Below are positions 44,828 to 57,253 of a stretch of DNA of 64,000 nt, piece after piece. Source of the stretch: Ephydatia muelleri (taxonomy: Eukaryota; Porifera; Demospongiae; Spongillida; Spongillidae). Below the pieces are notes generated by a model that was not told where the DNA came from, made no database searches, and saw only the letters and a list, made by a program, of their open reading frames with translations. Location of the stretch: contig JABACO010000001.1 of assembly GCA_013339895.1 (NCBI GenBank), positions 19,716,367 through 19,780,366 of the forward strand, read 5' to 3'. Numbering within the stretch: the stretch's first letter is position 1; each line of letters starts with the position of its first letter. A program made the translations under genes and the position numbers.

Positions 44828-47451
44828 GTTCGAAATACAAGAACTGAGACGCGATTCGCCGAAGTGGCGCTCCGATTCTATAACCGTTAAAATTTGTCCA
44901 ACCCCACGGATCCGCTACAGCAACTTAGGTAACACGTCACTTATGCGCATTTGAGAACAGCTAATTATAAACGGCTTTCTATCTGAAATTTGTGACCACG
45001 CCAGCTGGCGTGTAAGGTGGGAGATAATATAGTAAGGTCATCGTTGATTAATTAATTCATGTCGCAGACATGCAAATTGTCTGTTCAGAGCATATATGAG
45101 GGACTAGGTTTATATGGCTGCGGATCAGTCAGTTCGGTGTTGCATCCTTTAATTTCCCCCGCTTTTTTATTTGCAAGATCTATAGAACGTTTTGAAGCTG
45201 ATCCGATTCGATTATTATGTAATGTCCTATTAATTACCTTGCGTGATCGCTCTGCATGCAATACATACTCGCAGATCACCTTTGCACGAACATTAGGTTT
45301 ATTGACAGTGTCACTTTTAACCTGGAGTCATCAATCCATTCAACCATGTGTATTTGATCATAAATCAACTGAACATTTATCCCAGTGAATTGCGAAGGAC
45401 TATACAAGCTGCACGAAAGATTATAGTGGTAGTAAACAGATGCCAATACCTGACCTTGTTATTGTCATAACCAGTAGTTGCAAGGAAACAATGCCTGCAT
45501 ACTATCTGCTGCACTCTGCATTGTATTCATATACCATATGCACGCAACCATTTGCATCATGCATATATTGAATGCGTGCACCAATTTAGGTGCACACGCA
45601 CAGATAGTTAAAGTATGCAGGCCTCCTGCATGGGCAGCAAGTTAGTTCTAATCTCTTCATCATGCATTTACCATGCATGCAATTGAGAGCTATGCATGTG
45701 TATGGGTAAACTGCACTTCAAAGCATTCATTACCGCAGCGGTGCAGTCATGTTACCTTGCACCGTATTGTCTTGCATAATGCACAATTCACTTAACCTAA
45801 TTAATCGCAGACTATGACAGCATAATTGGATCATGCACCATCAATTGCATGTGCATGCATGCACGTATAATGCTCGTAACTAGTGAAATGAACAAGAAAA
45901 GAGTGGAAATTGTAACTGAGCATTGTCCGAGGTTACCAGGCAATAGAGTCTATATAAAAATCACCGAGCTTTTTCATGTATACTGATAGAGCTTACGTAT
46001 AAGCGTTGAAACATACAACCACTTTGAAAGTAATGCCGCGAGTGCTACTGACAAAGAGAATGACATGAGGCATATCCCACTGGGTTCGAGCACGGATTGT
46101 AATAGTTAATAATCCTTGGTTAGAGCCACTAGCTGGTTCAAGTAGACAATGATAAATTAAAAGAACAGATCACATTGCACACTGCCATGAGGCATAACAG
46201 AGATATTTTGTGCACACATGATTTCTGAATGTTTGGTCAGTCCCTATCGGCATGCGTTGCATGATTTATTTACCAACTGACTTTTCACATATGCGTGGGC
46301 GTACCGCTGTCGCCACACCCTCGCGCAGAAGCTTTGGCACTCTGTATTATAGACTTTCGTTATTTTACTATTTAATTATACCAGATTTAAATCAACACGT
46401 GAACCAAAGTTTCGTCGTAGACGTCATTAAAGTATTAACATGATATTTAAATATCTTGCGTCATCTATTAAATACATTTATGAATAAATTTTACTAATTA
46501 TGCGCGGTTGAAATTAATTTAAATGTCTTGATTTTAGTAAAAGGGTGCTTAATGCTTTTTCCATGAAAAATGCATATTATAATCAAATCGATTTTTAGAG
46601 TATATTAAGCATGTTTGAAATTCAATGTGGAAAAAAAAACAACAGGATGATATGACCGCGTATGTATGGGCCATTTCTGGATATGATAAATTTACATGGC
46701 TATACCAGCGGCCGACACTGACTTGCTTACTGTGATACGAGCGATACAGGAGACGATTACGGACACTAGGTACGCAGGCAGAAACACATCCTCTTAGATG
46801 TGTCTAAATGCTTTCTAGCTTGCACTTACCATGCACGAGATGTACCGAAACACATATCGGTCCGCGGACGGTTAAATTAAAATAACCCACAAAACTATAA
46901 GACATTTGTACATAACGTGTAACGTTGGTACACCTTTGACAGTATGCGTTCCACACAACAACTCTTTCTTAGCAGTTATAAGCAAAACTGGACTTTGTTG
47001 CGTGAGTCTAGTTCACACCGAAACAAGATGGGTCCACAACCTGCTCACAAGCAGTTGTACCCACATGTTGAGGCCCCTTACAACGGATATACGTTCGTTC
47101 CACAGAGGGAATAATACACTTATTTGCTTATAGAAATGAATGGTTGGAAGCTTCTCTAAGTTGAGATGTATGTTCCGAAGAGGCAGAAATGATACATACG
47201 GTACCTACATAGAGTGTGCTTAGTGAATTGCGTGAACAGTACTTACTAACCTGGAAAGTAAGACCAGTGGGAGTACGAATATTGCCAAAAATATCGAAGT
47301 TTGTGTTGAACAGCAGTGAAAGTTGAGAAAAAAAGCGTACGGTACAAAAGGGTTAATCGAAACTCACTTAGCTTCAAAGAGTTCGCCGCCTACAATTGAC
47401 AATTCAATGGATCACGTGACGCGTTTCGTATCCAGGTATTCTTTAATCTAT
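43967..47451. mobile_element. 3.5-kb TIR element with 9-bp target duplication (Mutator-like?)
   Basis: Perfect 31-bp terminal inverted repeats (left begins ATAGATTAAAGAATACCTGG, right 47421-47451) are flanked by GATTAAAGC on both sides (43958-43966, 47452-47460). It lies inside the damaged palindrome of copy B. A 9-bp duplication fits Mutator-like elements. The interior has no recognisable transposase; it holds a poly-G repeat of the GGGGCGGATCC type (44750-44935) and an ATGCATGC-rich stretch near 45480-45870. Confidence 0.85.
44750..44935. repeat. GGGGCGGATCC-type repeat (copy 4) with poly-G
   Basis: It starts GGCAGGGGCGGATCCATGCA, has about 42 consecutive G at 44785-44826, and ends near CCACGGATCCGCT. 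The two GGATCC-containing ends are inverted. Confidence 0.75.
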
Positions 47452-47460
47452 GATTAAAGC

Positions 47461-47860
47461 AAGTAAAATGAAGCTATAGTGATCACAGTGTTTGAAGCAG
47501 CATGTGGGTCTTGTGGCCACCAGTAAGGGTGTGTAAATGAAATATTTGTTATGCTAGTGTGTACCTGAGACAAACTTATCAGCAATACTTGTCATGGGGC
47601 ATCTTTTTCATTCATGAGCTTTGTGTCATATGGTTTCTGCATACAAGAATCCACCACATCAAAACGAATATCAATTATTGTATGTGCATGCACTAGTGAG
47701 GTGTTAGATGTAGAGTGCATGTCCCTTGTTCTAGCACCAGTCAGACTTGTATTGACTGGCTTGGGTGGCTAAACCATGCAGTTTGTGTCCAGGTTATACT
47801 GGTTTTCCTCTCAACATTATACATAACCCAGTGTGTATGTGCAATTGGATCATACATGTA
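47461..47860. repeat. remnant of the copy-B palindrome and flank
   Basis: Sequence matching 23303-23400 and 23565-23765 of copy A continues here after the 3.5-kb element. The palindrome centre and part of one arm are replaced by other sequence (GTGTACCTGAGACAAACTTA on). Confidence 0.7.
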
Positions 47861-48466
47861 TTTGTGTTTTTGTGTCTCATTGCTATAGTAATAGACAGGG
47901 ACAAGTTCATCCTACTAGTATCAGTACACTCGCAGCTGTACATGTGGGCTGCGATCGCTTACAATAAAAAACTTTCTCCTATTTGGTGTTGAAGCTTCCC
48001 TTGGTTTCTTGGCCTGGCCCTCCTGTTTCATCAGATCCATGTATATTTTCTACATGAAGCAGGCTTTGGCTAAGTGCATCCTGCTGACTGAATAGCCTTC
48101 TTTACCAAGGATCAAGGTGGAATTAAAAACATTCCATGTGTCACATATACAAACACAGTTTTTGTACATGGATTCAAAGCACAAGCATATGCACAACAGT
48201 TACACCAATGTCCAAGCTGTTGTACCTATGGTTCTAGACACCACGCCAGGACAAGTAGTTAGATTAGTGGAGTGTGTGGATTAATTGGCAATGATACCGA
48301 GCCTTAAACGTAGTTTCCTTGAAGCAATCGGCCACTTTTCCCAGCCCATTCACTTGCAATAGTCTGCAGACTCCACGGTTGTAAACTGGTACAGCAGGGA
48401 TGTTAAGTAAGGTATACGGTACATCACAAGACGCAGAACATACTAAATAGTCACTTGATGCCTTTT
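47856..48466. other. 610 bp present only in copy B
   Basis: Copy A runs directly from GCAATTGGATCATA to CTTTTAAGTATATATATTTT, while copy B has this block in between. No terminal repeats or genes are seen. It could be an insertion in B or a deletion in A. Confidence 0.5.
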
Positions 48467-48987
48467 AAGTATATATATTTTACACATAGTTGTACACTAA
48501 ACATGAGCTGTCAGATTTGCATTTTAGCTAAATGTTATTTCATACATTAAGTATAGAAAAGTACTATACACTCACAAAGTTGTGATTTGGTCCTGTTATG
48601 GAAAGCAATGGCCACTAAATCATCAGTTGCTTTGATATCATGATCAAACCTATAGCCCATATAAATAGTCTTAAATATCACATTCAAGCTCTTTGTAGCA
48701 TGCCTCCATGCAGGATATGAAACCACATCAACCATGGGAGGCTCCAAGTATTGATCACTTTGATCCATTAGCTGAACCACAAACACCATCAATGACGGAT
48801 CAATGTGGCCCACAACCCCTTGCTGCTAGTACTAAAAACCTTGAGGCTGTACCCTACATTGATGGCACATGCAAGCAGAACATGCGCCACATCCACCATA
48901 ATCCACAGCAGGCCCCTCCACATAAAGACATCCTCTGAGAGGCTTAAACATATAATCAGGATGGTTTGCATATGAAGGCAACATTGC

Positions 48988-49329
48988 TCAATTTGGTATT
49001 GTTTTGATGCCGAATGGAGTCCATGTAATAATTAGTTTATTGTAATTGCTAGCAAAATGCGCATGGCAGTGAAGATGCATGGATGGACGACTGTGAAGGC
49101 CGTAATATCTAAGTACTAGATAATCGTTTACGCCGAGAGGGAGGACGAGGTTTTCCCCACTACTCATGTACCTGTATGATGCAGTCCCGTGTTCATTCAT
49201 GGACACCCTTGTATCGGATGAAGAGTGCATTATACAGGGTGTCCACATGTTCTCACAGCGGCAGATCCACAGAGATGCTTTGTGAAGTTGTGATCTATAC
49301 CCCAGGAAAGTGATACTTACAGCACGCAA
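48988..49329 (-). other. unrecognised 113-aa frame, copy B
   Basis: Open version of the peptide split in copy A at 24108-24705, with mostly synonymous-looking or single changes. No domain, signal peptide or membrane segment is recognised. Not annotated as a gene. Confidence 0.3.
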
Positions 49330-50429
49330 TTGCCCGCATGTGGATAAAAGCTATAATGCCATCTATGCAAAGTGGTGCCGTCAACTGCCATCATATCATG
49401 TGAGTCATAGTTCTACTGTGTGACTGTTCCAACAGTTCCTCAGGGGACTTAAGGTCGGGTGCAATGTTTTTTTCACGCGCGTAAATTGCTTTGTGGGCTG
49501 AGTTATTGTTTTGTCGCAAGTATACTTCAAAACAGCACGGATGATACACCATTGGAATCGTCTTTGAACAAGAAATTAGAAATACTATTTAGTAACACAA
49601 GGATGACCTTATTTCAAACGCTGAGGTAGATCAATTTTAAAAACAAACTTGTCGAAAGGCGGAAGGATAGCCGGGGGCGTCTGTTGCCGTTGTTGGTACT
49701 GAAATGTTGGTGGAGGTATGAAAGAACCGAATTTGAGGCCTGCTTGTGGAAGAGCATTCCTAGAAGGACGATAGCCCCGAAAGCATGGATTTCTAATGGT
49801 GGCCAATACCTAATTACCGTATTCACGACGTTACTACCAATGAGTGAAGAATGGTAATGGAAAGCATGGTTCATAACCTGTTAGCACTATGTGGGGGGAT
49901 TCAAACTATGTATTTTACTATCGAAAAAGCAGGGGGTTAGTTTTCCGCCTTTGAGACTTTCACAGTGAGTCCATCTATGCGGCCATTTCATGTTTTCAAG
50001 ACAGCCGATTTCATTTTGGCGGGAGCGGGAATACTATACGTCTGGCAGTGAACTGAACTCTCCGTTGTCATCACAGGTAATAGGGCAGTCAAATGTAGCG
50101 AATGTAATCCAGCCGTACTTACTTCTAATCGGGAAGCTCGAATCGCGAGATACGATGAGGTAGCTGATGCTGGCATCGACAAATTGCTAACTAAAGTATT
50201 TTTTTTATCTATGTACAGTTTGAAGCTGATGCGTGGTGCTAGTATGTGAGCGCGTGGCTCACCAGAAGTAGCTAAGTGCTTCTTAGCACTCCAGAACAAA
50301 TTAAGACGGTGAATTACAAGAAGTTTTCGGACATCCATCGACGCGTCTGTACTTTGGAAAACATATCGATAGTATTAATTTTGTAAGTAATAATGCCTTT
50401 TCGCTTTCATTTTGTGAGCAGCAGAATCA

Positions 50430-53175
50430 ACAACATAGGGCATACCAATGGTATTATTATTGTATTGATAGCAATGTCAGGAAAACACTCTCCCAGTGTC
50501 CCTGAAGCTTTGTGTATTAGTCATGTTGCCATGACGGCTTTGTCTAGGTAGCTTAGAATCTTTCCATTATGTAAGGACGGGGACCCAAAGAGCTTATAAA
50601 CACCTCCCTGTATCAAATTAGGGGCAGCTCATGAACACAGGTACAATGTGACCTAGTTCCAACCAACAGCCTCCATGTCCAGGACGGGTTTTGGGTTGTA
50701 CTGATGTGATGCTGATTGTAAGCTAAGACAGGGCACTAACCGTTTAATGCCGAGAAAAGCATACATGTATCTGCATCAAAGATGTGTTTACCGTAACCAA
50801 AGACTTCTTCCAGACCCTTTGAAACATTACACCAATTAGAAGTTATTCACGTTCACGGCTTCAGTTCATATTGTCCTTCTTGCTACCTAACATTCCTCTG
50901 TTGCCTCATTTAGAACACTGTCTCAACAACATCCGGAAATTTCTGAGTCCGGATTCTGACAAAATTATCAGTACGCCGAACACGACGAGTGTTTAGGTGT
51001 GTGTGTGTGCGCGTGTGGTGTGCGTGTGTGTGTGTGCAATATTTGAAGACTCCAAATAAAGTGTGAGTTTTGTCTGGCATTTCCATTGGCATTATTGTGG
51101 GGGTCACACTGACCCCTGGTTATGTGCAGCTGGTAACTCTCCTGCTGGCAGTGAGGGGTCTGGATAACTCCATCTGGAACCACACACCTCTGCGCACTAG
51201 ACACGCACATGCATAACTCATAGTAACTACGTGAGCGCACACTTTTAAAGTGTTTAGAATACCGGTACTCTACTCGCGCTTATGCGATGTGCTCAATCGG
51301 ACTACGGAGTACTATTAAAACGATCGGACACTCACCAACATGTCATTGCCGACCTCCAATGAGTTAGATCTAGACTGTTGAAAAGTTATTCAGACGCGCA
51401 CGGCGCACCACATGGCTACATCTATTTTCGTATGCAGCTGATGCATTGAGGCCTGGAAACGAGAGATGGGCGGACATAAATTGCTAGGGTTACCGGACAA
51501 TAAAACATATGTCGTATTGCCGTGTGAACGCACCCATATATGGGCATGGCGTACAGTTTAGGACCTAAACTATGGTTTAGGACCTAAACAAAGTGTTTAG
51601 GACCTAAACACTCGTCGTGTTCGGCGTACTGATAATTTTGTCAGAATCCGGACTCAGAAATTTCCGGATGTTGTTGAGACAGTGTTCTAGTTGAACATGG
51701 ACAACGCTACTGTAGCTAAACAAACAATATTTCAGCGTTAATCTGTTAAACGTGTGCATGAACCAATGGTATTGTTATTCTATTGATAGCAATGTCAGGA
51801 AAACACTCTCCCAATGTCCCTGAAGCTTTGTGTATTAGTACCAGTCTTGTGGCCATGACGGCTTTGTCTATGTACCTTAGAACCTTCCAAAGACTTATAA
51901 ACACCACCCTGTATCAAAGTAGGGGAAGCTCATGAACACAGGTACAATGTGACCTAGCTCCAACCAACAGTCTCCCTGTCCAGGACGAGTTTTGGGTTGT
52001 ACTGATGTCATGCTGACTGTAAACTAAGACAGGGCATGAAACGTGTGCATGAACATAGGGCATACCAATGGTATTGTTACTGTATTGATAGCAATGTCAG
52101 GAAAACACTCTCCCAGTGTCCCTGAAGCTTTGTGTATTAGTCATGTTGCCATGGTGGCTTTGTCTAGGTAGCTTAGAATCTTTCCATTATGTAAGGACGG
52201 GGACCCAAAGAGCTTATAAACACCTCCCTGTATCAAATTAGGGGCAGCTCATGAACACAGGTACATGTGACCTAGTTCCAACCAACAGCCTCCATGTCCA
52301 GGACGGGTTTTGGGTTGTACTGATGTGATGCTGATTGTAAGCTAAGACAGGGCACTAACCGTTTAATGCCGAAAAAAGCATACATGTATCTGCATCAAAG
52401 ATGTGTTTACCGTAACCAAAGACTTCTTCCAGACCCTTTGAAACATTACACCAATTATTCACGTTCACGGCTTCAATTCATATTGTCCTACTTGCTACCT
52501 AACATTCCTTTGTTGCCTCATTTAGTTGAACTTGGACAACTCTACTGTAGCTAAACAAACAATATTTCGGCGTTAATCGGTTAAACGTGGGCATGAACAT
52601 AGGGCATACCAATGGTATTGTTATTCTATTGATAGCAATGTCAGGAAAACACTCTGAATCACTCTCCCAATGTCCCTGAAGCTTTGTGTATTGGTACCAG
52701 TCTTGTGGCCATGGCGGCTTTGTCTATGTAACTTAGAACCTTCCAAAGACCTTATAAACACCACCCTGTATCAAAGTAGGGGCAGCTCATGAACACAGGT
52801 ACAATGTGACCTAGCTCCAACCAACAGCCTCCATGTCCAGGACGGTACTGATGTCATGCTGACTGTAAGCTAAGACAGGCATGAAACGTGTGCATGAACA
52901 TAGGGCATACCAATGGTATTGTTATTGTATTGATAGCAATGTCAGGAAAACACTCTGGACCACTCTCCCAATGTCCCTGAAGCTTTGTGTATCGGCACCA
53001 GTCATGTTGCCATAACGGCTTTGTCTAGGTAGCTTAGAATATTTCCATTACGTAAGGACGGGGCTTATAAACACCTCCCTGTATCAAATGAGGGGCAGCT
53101 CATGAACACAGGTACAATGTGACCTAGTTTCAACCAACAGCCTCCATGTCCAGGACGGGTTTGGGTTGTACTGAT
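50430..53175. repeat. higher-order tandem repeat, copy B
   Basis: Unit starts at about 50446, 51765, 52068, 52610 and 52908 give the same long/short alternation as in copy A. One long unit is expanded by the 775-bp element at 50913-51687. Confidence 0.9.
50913..51687. mobile_element. 775-bp TA-flanked element with 86-bp perfect TIRs
   Basis: The left TIR (50913-50998, begins GAACACTGTCTCAACAACAT) and the right TIR (51602-51687) are perfect inverted copies. TA flanks both ends, and the empty site CATTTAGTTGAAC is seen in sister units (for example near 26258 and 52520). A TA duplication points to the Tc1/mariner group. The interior has a GT tract at 51000 and three TTTAGGACCTAAAC palindromes near 51560-51610. 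It has no transposase. Confidence 0.9.
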
Positions 53176-53444
53176 GTCATAGGGCATATGAATATGGTGC
53201 TGAAGACACATTGTGAAAGTGCGTGGGTGCGATTTGACGACCGTAGGCACCTTTGGCGCCCCCCTGCTCCCTCCCCAATCCCAAGGAGTGTATATGGCGC
53301 CGAAGGAAGGTGTCGGACGAGTGCGATTTGACAAGTTGGGTACCTTCAGCGCCACCCTAAACGCTAAGGACATTCGACCCGCTAATATACAAGTAGGGTA
53401 GATTAAGGTAATTTCGCCAGGGGGGGGGGGGGGGGGGGGGGGGG

Positions 53445-53818
53445 GAGTGTTCGCCACCCTTAACTTCAAACGCGGCGCTAGGGCGTACCTGACGTTTCTA
53501 TATCGCAGCAAAATATGGAAATATTAGTTAAACTCACTTCCAATTGCGCGTTGTTTACCGCACCACGTTTGCCGAAAATTGAGGTAGCTTAGTTTTTGAT
53601 ATAATTTTGTAAGAACCGAAATAATTGATAGAACTTCAATTGTGGGCCGTAAACACAGACTCCATGTGGTGGTGCAAGTCGCTGTCCGTAAGGTACGAAG
53701 TCATGATCCGTTTAAAATCTTGCTATTAGAGAAGAGGGGTGATTTCTGGACAATACATGTAGTTCTATTTGTTATGAAACGTACTAGCTTGGGAATTAGG
53801 GTGGGTGGCGGACACTCC
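53445..53818. mobile_element. MITE with GTGTTCGCCA ends, copy B
   Basis: The ends GGAGTGTTCGCCACCC and GGGTGGCGGACACTCC are inverted repeats. A long poly-G run precedes it. The internal block 53529-53667 is inverted relative to copy A. A second element with GTGTTCGCCA...TGGCGAACAC ends spans about 53949-54328. Confidence 0.7.
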
Positions 53819-54390
53819 AATCGCTCTTAAGCAGCAGTCGCCAGGGGTGGCGACTACTCAAACTTACTGAAATGAAGTGAGAAAAGCTACCATTAGGCTT
53901 CTAAATGTTTGCTATCGATTATGTGTAAGTACTGCAAATTGTTCATGTTGGGAAGGTGTGTTCGCCATGGGGGCGGGGCCTTCTTTCCCATACACACCTA
54001 ATGGAATTCGAATGTACATTCATATATATTTTTCTGACACTTCATGCATCAAATGGTTTCCTTTTGTTTCTGGCCTTCTAATTAAACTCAGTTCAGATGC
54101 TTGAGCCAACTTGAGCCCTTGGATCTGTACGTTTTAACCAACTGCAAGCCACGGATGTACAAATGGAAGCCGTTCTATCCACACAAAAAATACTAGCATT
54201 CGCAAAGAAACACTCCCAGGGTGTTTAAAGGGCTACAGTGAACAAGCTTACTTGTTTTAGCAACGTCCTACGTAAAAACTACTTTTGTTACACTTCGCAA
54301 CAACGAAATACAGGGAGGTGGCGAACACTCCAAATAGACGTGGCGAAACCCCAACAGGGGTGGCGAGTCTGGCGACTATACCTACGAAAG

Positions 54391-55160
54391 CGTAATAACA
54401 ATAAACCAGTAACAAACAGACCTCACCTACGTCGCAGAACCGGGGCATGTGATGCGCATCCACCTTAGTCTGGCACAATGACTGGCTAGTTATCGCGTAG
54501 CGCTAGCACGAGACATGTGAAAAAGTTAAAAGTAACTTCAGACACTTCATTAACCTATCACTCCTGTTTGCGGCTGGACATAATTGGACATTACGGTATA
54601 CTTTGAATGATAATTACTCATTATAAATCGTACTTCTTGCAACCCATATTTCATGCTTTTTTCAAGTCATCTCTTTGAGATAATTTGTTCTTTCATACAC
54701 CCTACCACCGCAGTTAATAAAATTACCTACGCGCACGACCTACACTATTACACTCATAGCCGCGCATTCTTTTTATACGTCCATGTGATAGAGGAGGTAT
54801 CTAAGAGGGGGTACTTTGATCGTGCGTAGCAAAGACGGCGACAATATTTCGAAGGTCAGCGAGTTATAAACATCAACAAGACAGATAAAAAGGCATATTT
54901 ACAACAATTAGAACAAGCCGCAGTTTTTTTTTCAGCACGATACGCGGCGTGTGTATTGTATGAGCGGTTTGAATGGAGCATCACCATACACCTACAAAGT
55001 CCAGGAGGTGTGTGGACGCTTGCTTGTGGCACCTAGAGATAAGAAAGCAAGGTGGTCATACCAATGCACAGAGTTTGCAGCAGATTTACACTCAGTATAA
55101 GTTATGGATCGAAGCATTCTAGCACACTGCCAACACTCTCACTACACAGTTAGTACAACT
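54391..55160. other. unique sequence right of copy B
   Basis: Similarity to copy A stops at CTATACCTACG. No gene is recognised, although a frame near 54960-55100 (SGLNGASPYTYKVQEVCGR) may be a remnant of the zinc-finger element that follows. Confidence 0.4.
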
Positions 55161-55439
55161 CATTATGAGTGGAAGAAACACACTGCTGAGAAATGCAAGG
55201 TTTGTCAGATTACCAACATGTCTGAACAAGTTGATACATGTGTTTCTATATTTATCTATTAGATCTGCAATCTCACATCACCACATGCCATACATGAGAA
55301 TCTCACTCCCGCAACAGGCCATCCAACAAAAACAGCCTCATAAAATGGTTTTCGAAATTACGAAGGTAGCTCACCAATGCTATACTCACTATATCATCAG
55401 ACACTTTCAAACACGAACAACCCAGCTATCATAGAACAT

Positions 55440-56298
55440 TTGCAATGTCCTATCTTACTGTGTCAACAGCTGGAGCTTGTACCAATTGCTTCGTCCATCG
55501 GTTGATGATCTTTAACTGCAGTGAGGTGAAGTGCCCTTGTTGTCACCAATACAACCACAACAGCTAAAGCCAGCACCGCCTTGATCCAGACATTATTGAA
55601 GGACATAATGGTGAAATGTGTGAGATGCAAGAGAGACGTTAGGGCAGGTGACTATGATACGCATGAGTGCAGTACTCTACCTACCAAAGTGGAGGTGAAG
55701 ATGGCATCAAGGGTCCTGAAAAGACTGCCGGCTTTCATCAGTCCAGAGCAATACCACACACAGTTCATGGGAAACTTCAGAGCTTCTTTCGCCATATAAT
55801 CCCTTGGGCAAAGGAATGGCATGTCGGATTTGGCCTCCTTGGAGAACAAATCAATACATGCCCGTGTCGACACGCTACAAACGACCTACCATTCTATGCC
55901 AGATAAGGTTCAGCAGTTGCTCTCAAGAAGATGGCATCAAGGGTCCTGAAAAGACTGGCCGGCTTTCATCAGTCCAGAGCAATGCCACAGTTCATGGGAA
56001 ACTTCAGAGCTTCTTTCTCCGATTCCTCCATCTCACCGAAAATGCATCTATTGGAGGACTTGGGCAAAGGAATGTCATGTCGGATTTGGCCTCCTTGGAG
56101 AACAAATCAATACATGCCCGTGTTGACACGCTAGAAAGTACCAACCATTCTCTGCCTGATAAGGTTCAGCAGTTGCTCTCAATTATGAAAGAACAACTTC
56201 GGTCATTGCCCCACGTAACGTGGCGGCATTCCCACAGTAGGCCTGTAACGTACCAAACGCACAAACATCAGACGATACTAACGCGCTGGCCGGTATAG
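55440..56298 (+). pseudogene. second RAG1 N-terminal-type RING relic with coiled-coil tail
   Basis: Across frames one reads CPILLCQQLELVP, then TAGACTNCFVHRL and VKCPCCHQYNH (RING halves). After stops comes LIQTLLKDIMVKCVRCKRDV RAGDYDTHEC, split here for length: the same second zinc pair as in 30370-31154. The spacing matches that locus, so both derive from related proteins. The tail is a direct tandem duplication (about 55690-55925 and 55928-56190) of a piece encoding SDLASLENKSIHARVDTLE and DKVQQLLS, a probable coiled coil. Several frameshifts and stops make it non-functional. AAACAGCCGTG at 56717-56727 could be the right end of an element like 29721-31614, but no left end is visible. Confidence 0.55.
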
Positions 56299-56299
56299 T

Positions 56300-57250
56300 G
56301 TACTAACTTTTAGTACGTTTGATCGCTGTCAACAAAAAAAAACTGTGGCTACAAACCAATGCTAATATCTATTAGTACCTTTAGTTCCCTTTACGAATAA
56401 ACCTTTGTGTCTGCTTTTTGATTGTCGCAGGCGTGGAGCGCTTCTGTATCGAAGAGGTACGCAAAGACCAACCCGCTTTCAAGGCTCGTAGCTTGCCCTA
56501 GCAAGTTGACTACGCCTCGCTGTTTGCAACACAAATAGAAAAAAGGTGTTCCTTTCCTTGTAGGGTGTTAAAATGGCGATTAACCCATCGCTCAGTTTTT
56601 TTGAGTGAGCTCACGTTCCAAAAGGTCTGCGGTTGTCAAGGTCGTTGTTAAGGGCATGACATCATCATTTCAATTTTTCTGAAAACGGAACTAGTGTCCA
56701 CAAAACATTGGGCCGCAAACAGCCGTGCTATGTGCTGAATTTTATAATTAGATGCGGTAGTAATTAGATTTTTGTCATGATTTTGCTTGCTCTCATTGCA
56801 GTGAAAATAACAGCGTACATTAAGATCGGATTTAGCATTTTTTAATGTTATTTAGAATTCAATTTGAAATAACATGCATGATGACCACCGATGTATGATG
56901 TATTTCTGGATATGTAAGTTACTGGAGTACTCGGTATATAAGTGAGCGTTTTCCTAGCATGCGCCACAAGATAGAACTGTCCAAAGTCCAGAGCCACTGC
57001 AGCTCTATATGGAAGGCTGAGCCTGATTCTTATTCGGGCGAACGTCATGCAGGGCAATTCTCTCCAGAATAATCTAGGACTTTAACAAATTACCGGTAAA
57101 TCAATAAAAATGTCGGTGTGTGTGTCAATGTGATGCTGTTAAAAACAAATTTAAATAACCACCATAATAAATGTAACATGCCACATGCACTGAGTTCAGC
57201 AACTTTCAATGCAATACTACAGTATATCTGAATACGGCGTTCCTATTACT
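56300..57250. other. no gene recognised
   Basis: A stretch at 56740-56900 resembles 46490-46690 and 21610-21750 (TTAGAATTCAATTT, TTTCTGGATATG) and may be an old repeat. Otherwise nothing is recognised. Confidence 0.4.
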
Positions 57251-57253
57251 CAT

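Noticed and set aside
56717..56727. AAACAGCCGTG as right end of a second N-RAG-type element
   Set aside because: The motif is only 11 bp and no matching CACGGCTGT left end or target duplication was found upstream.
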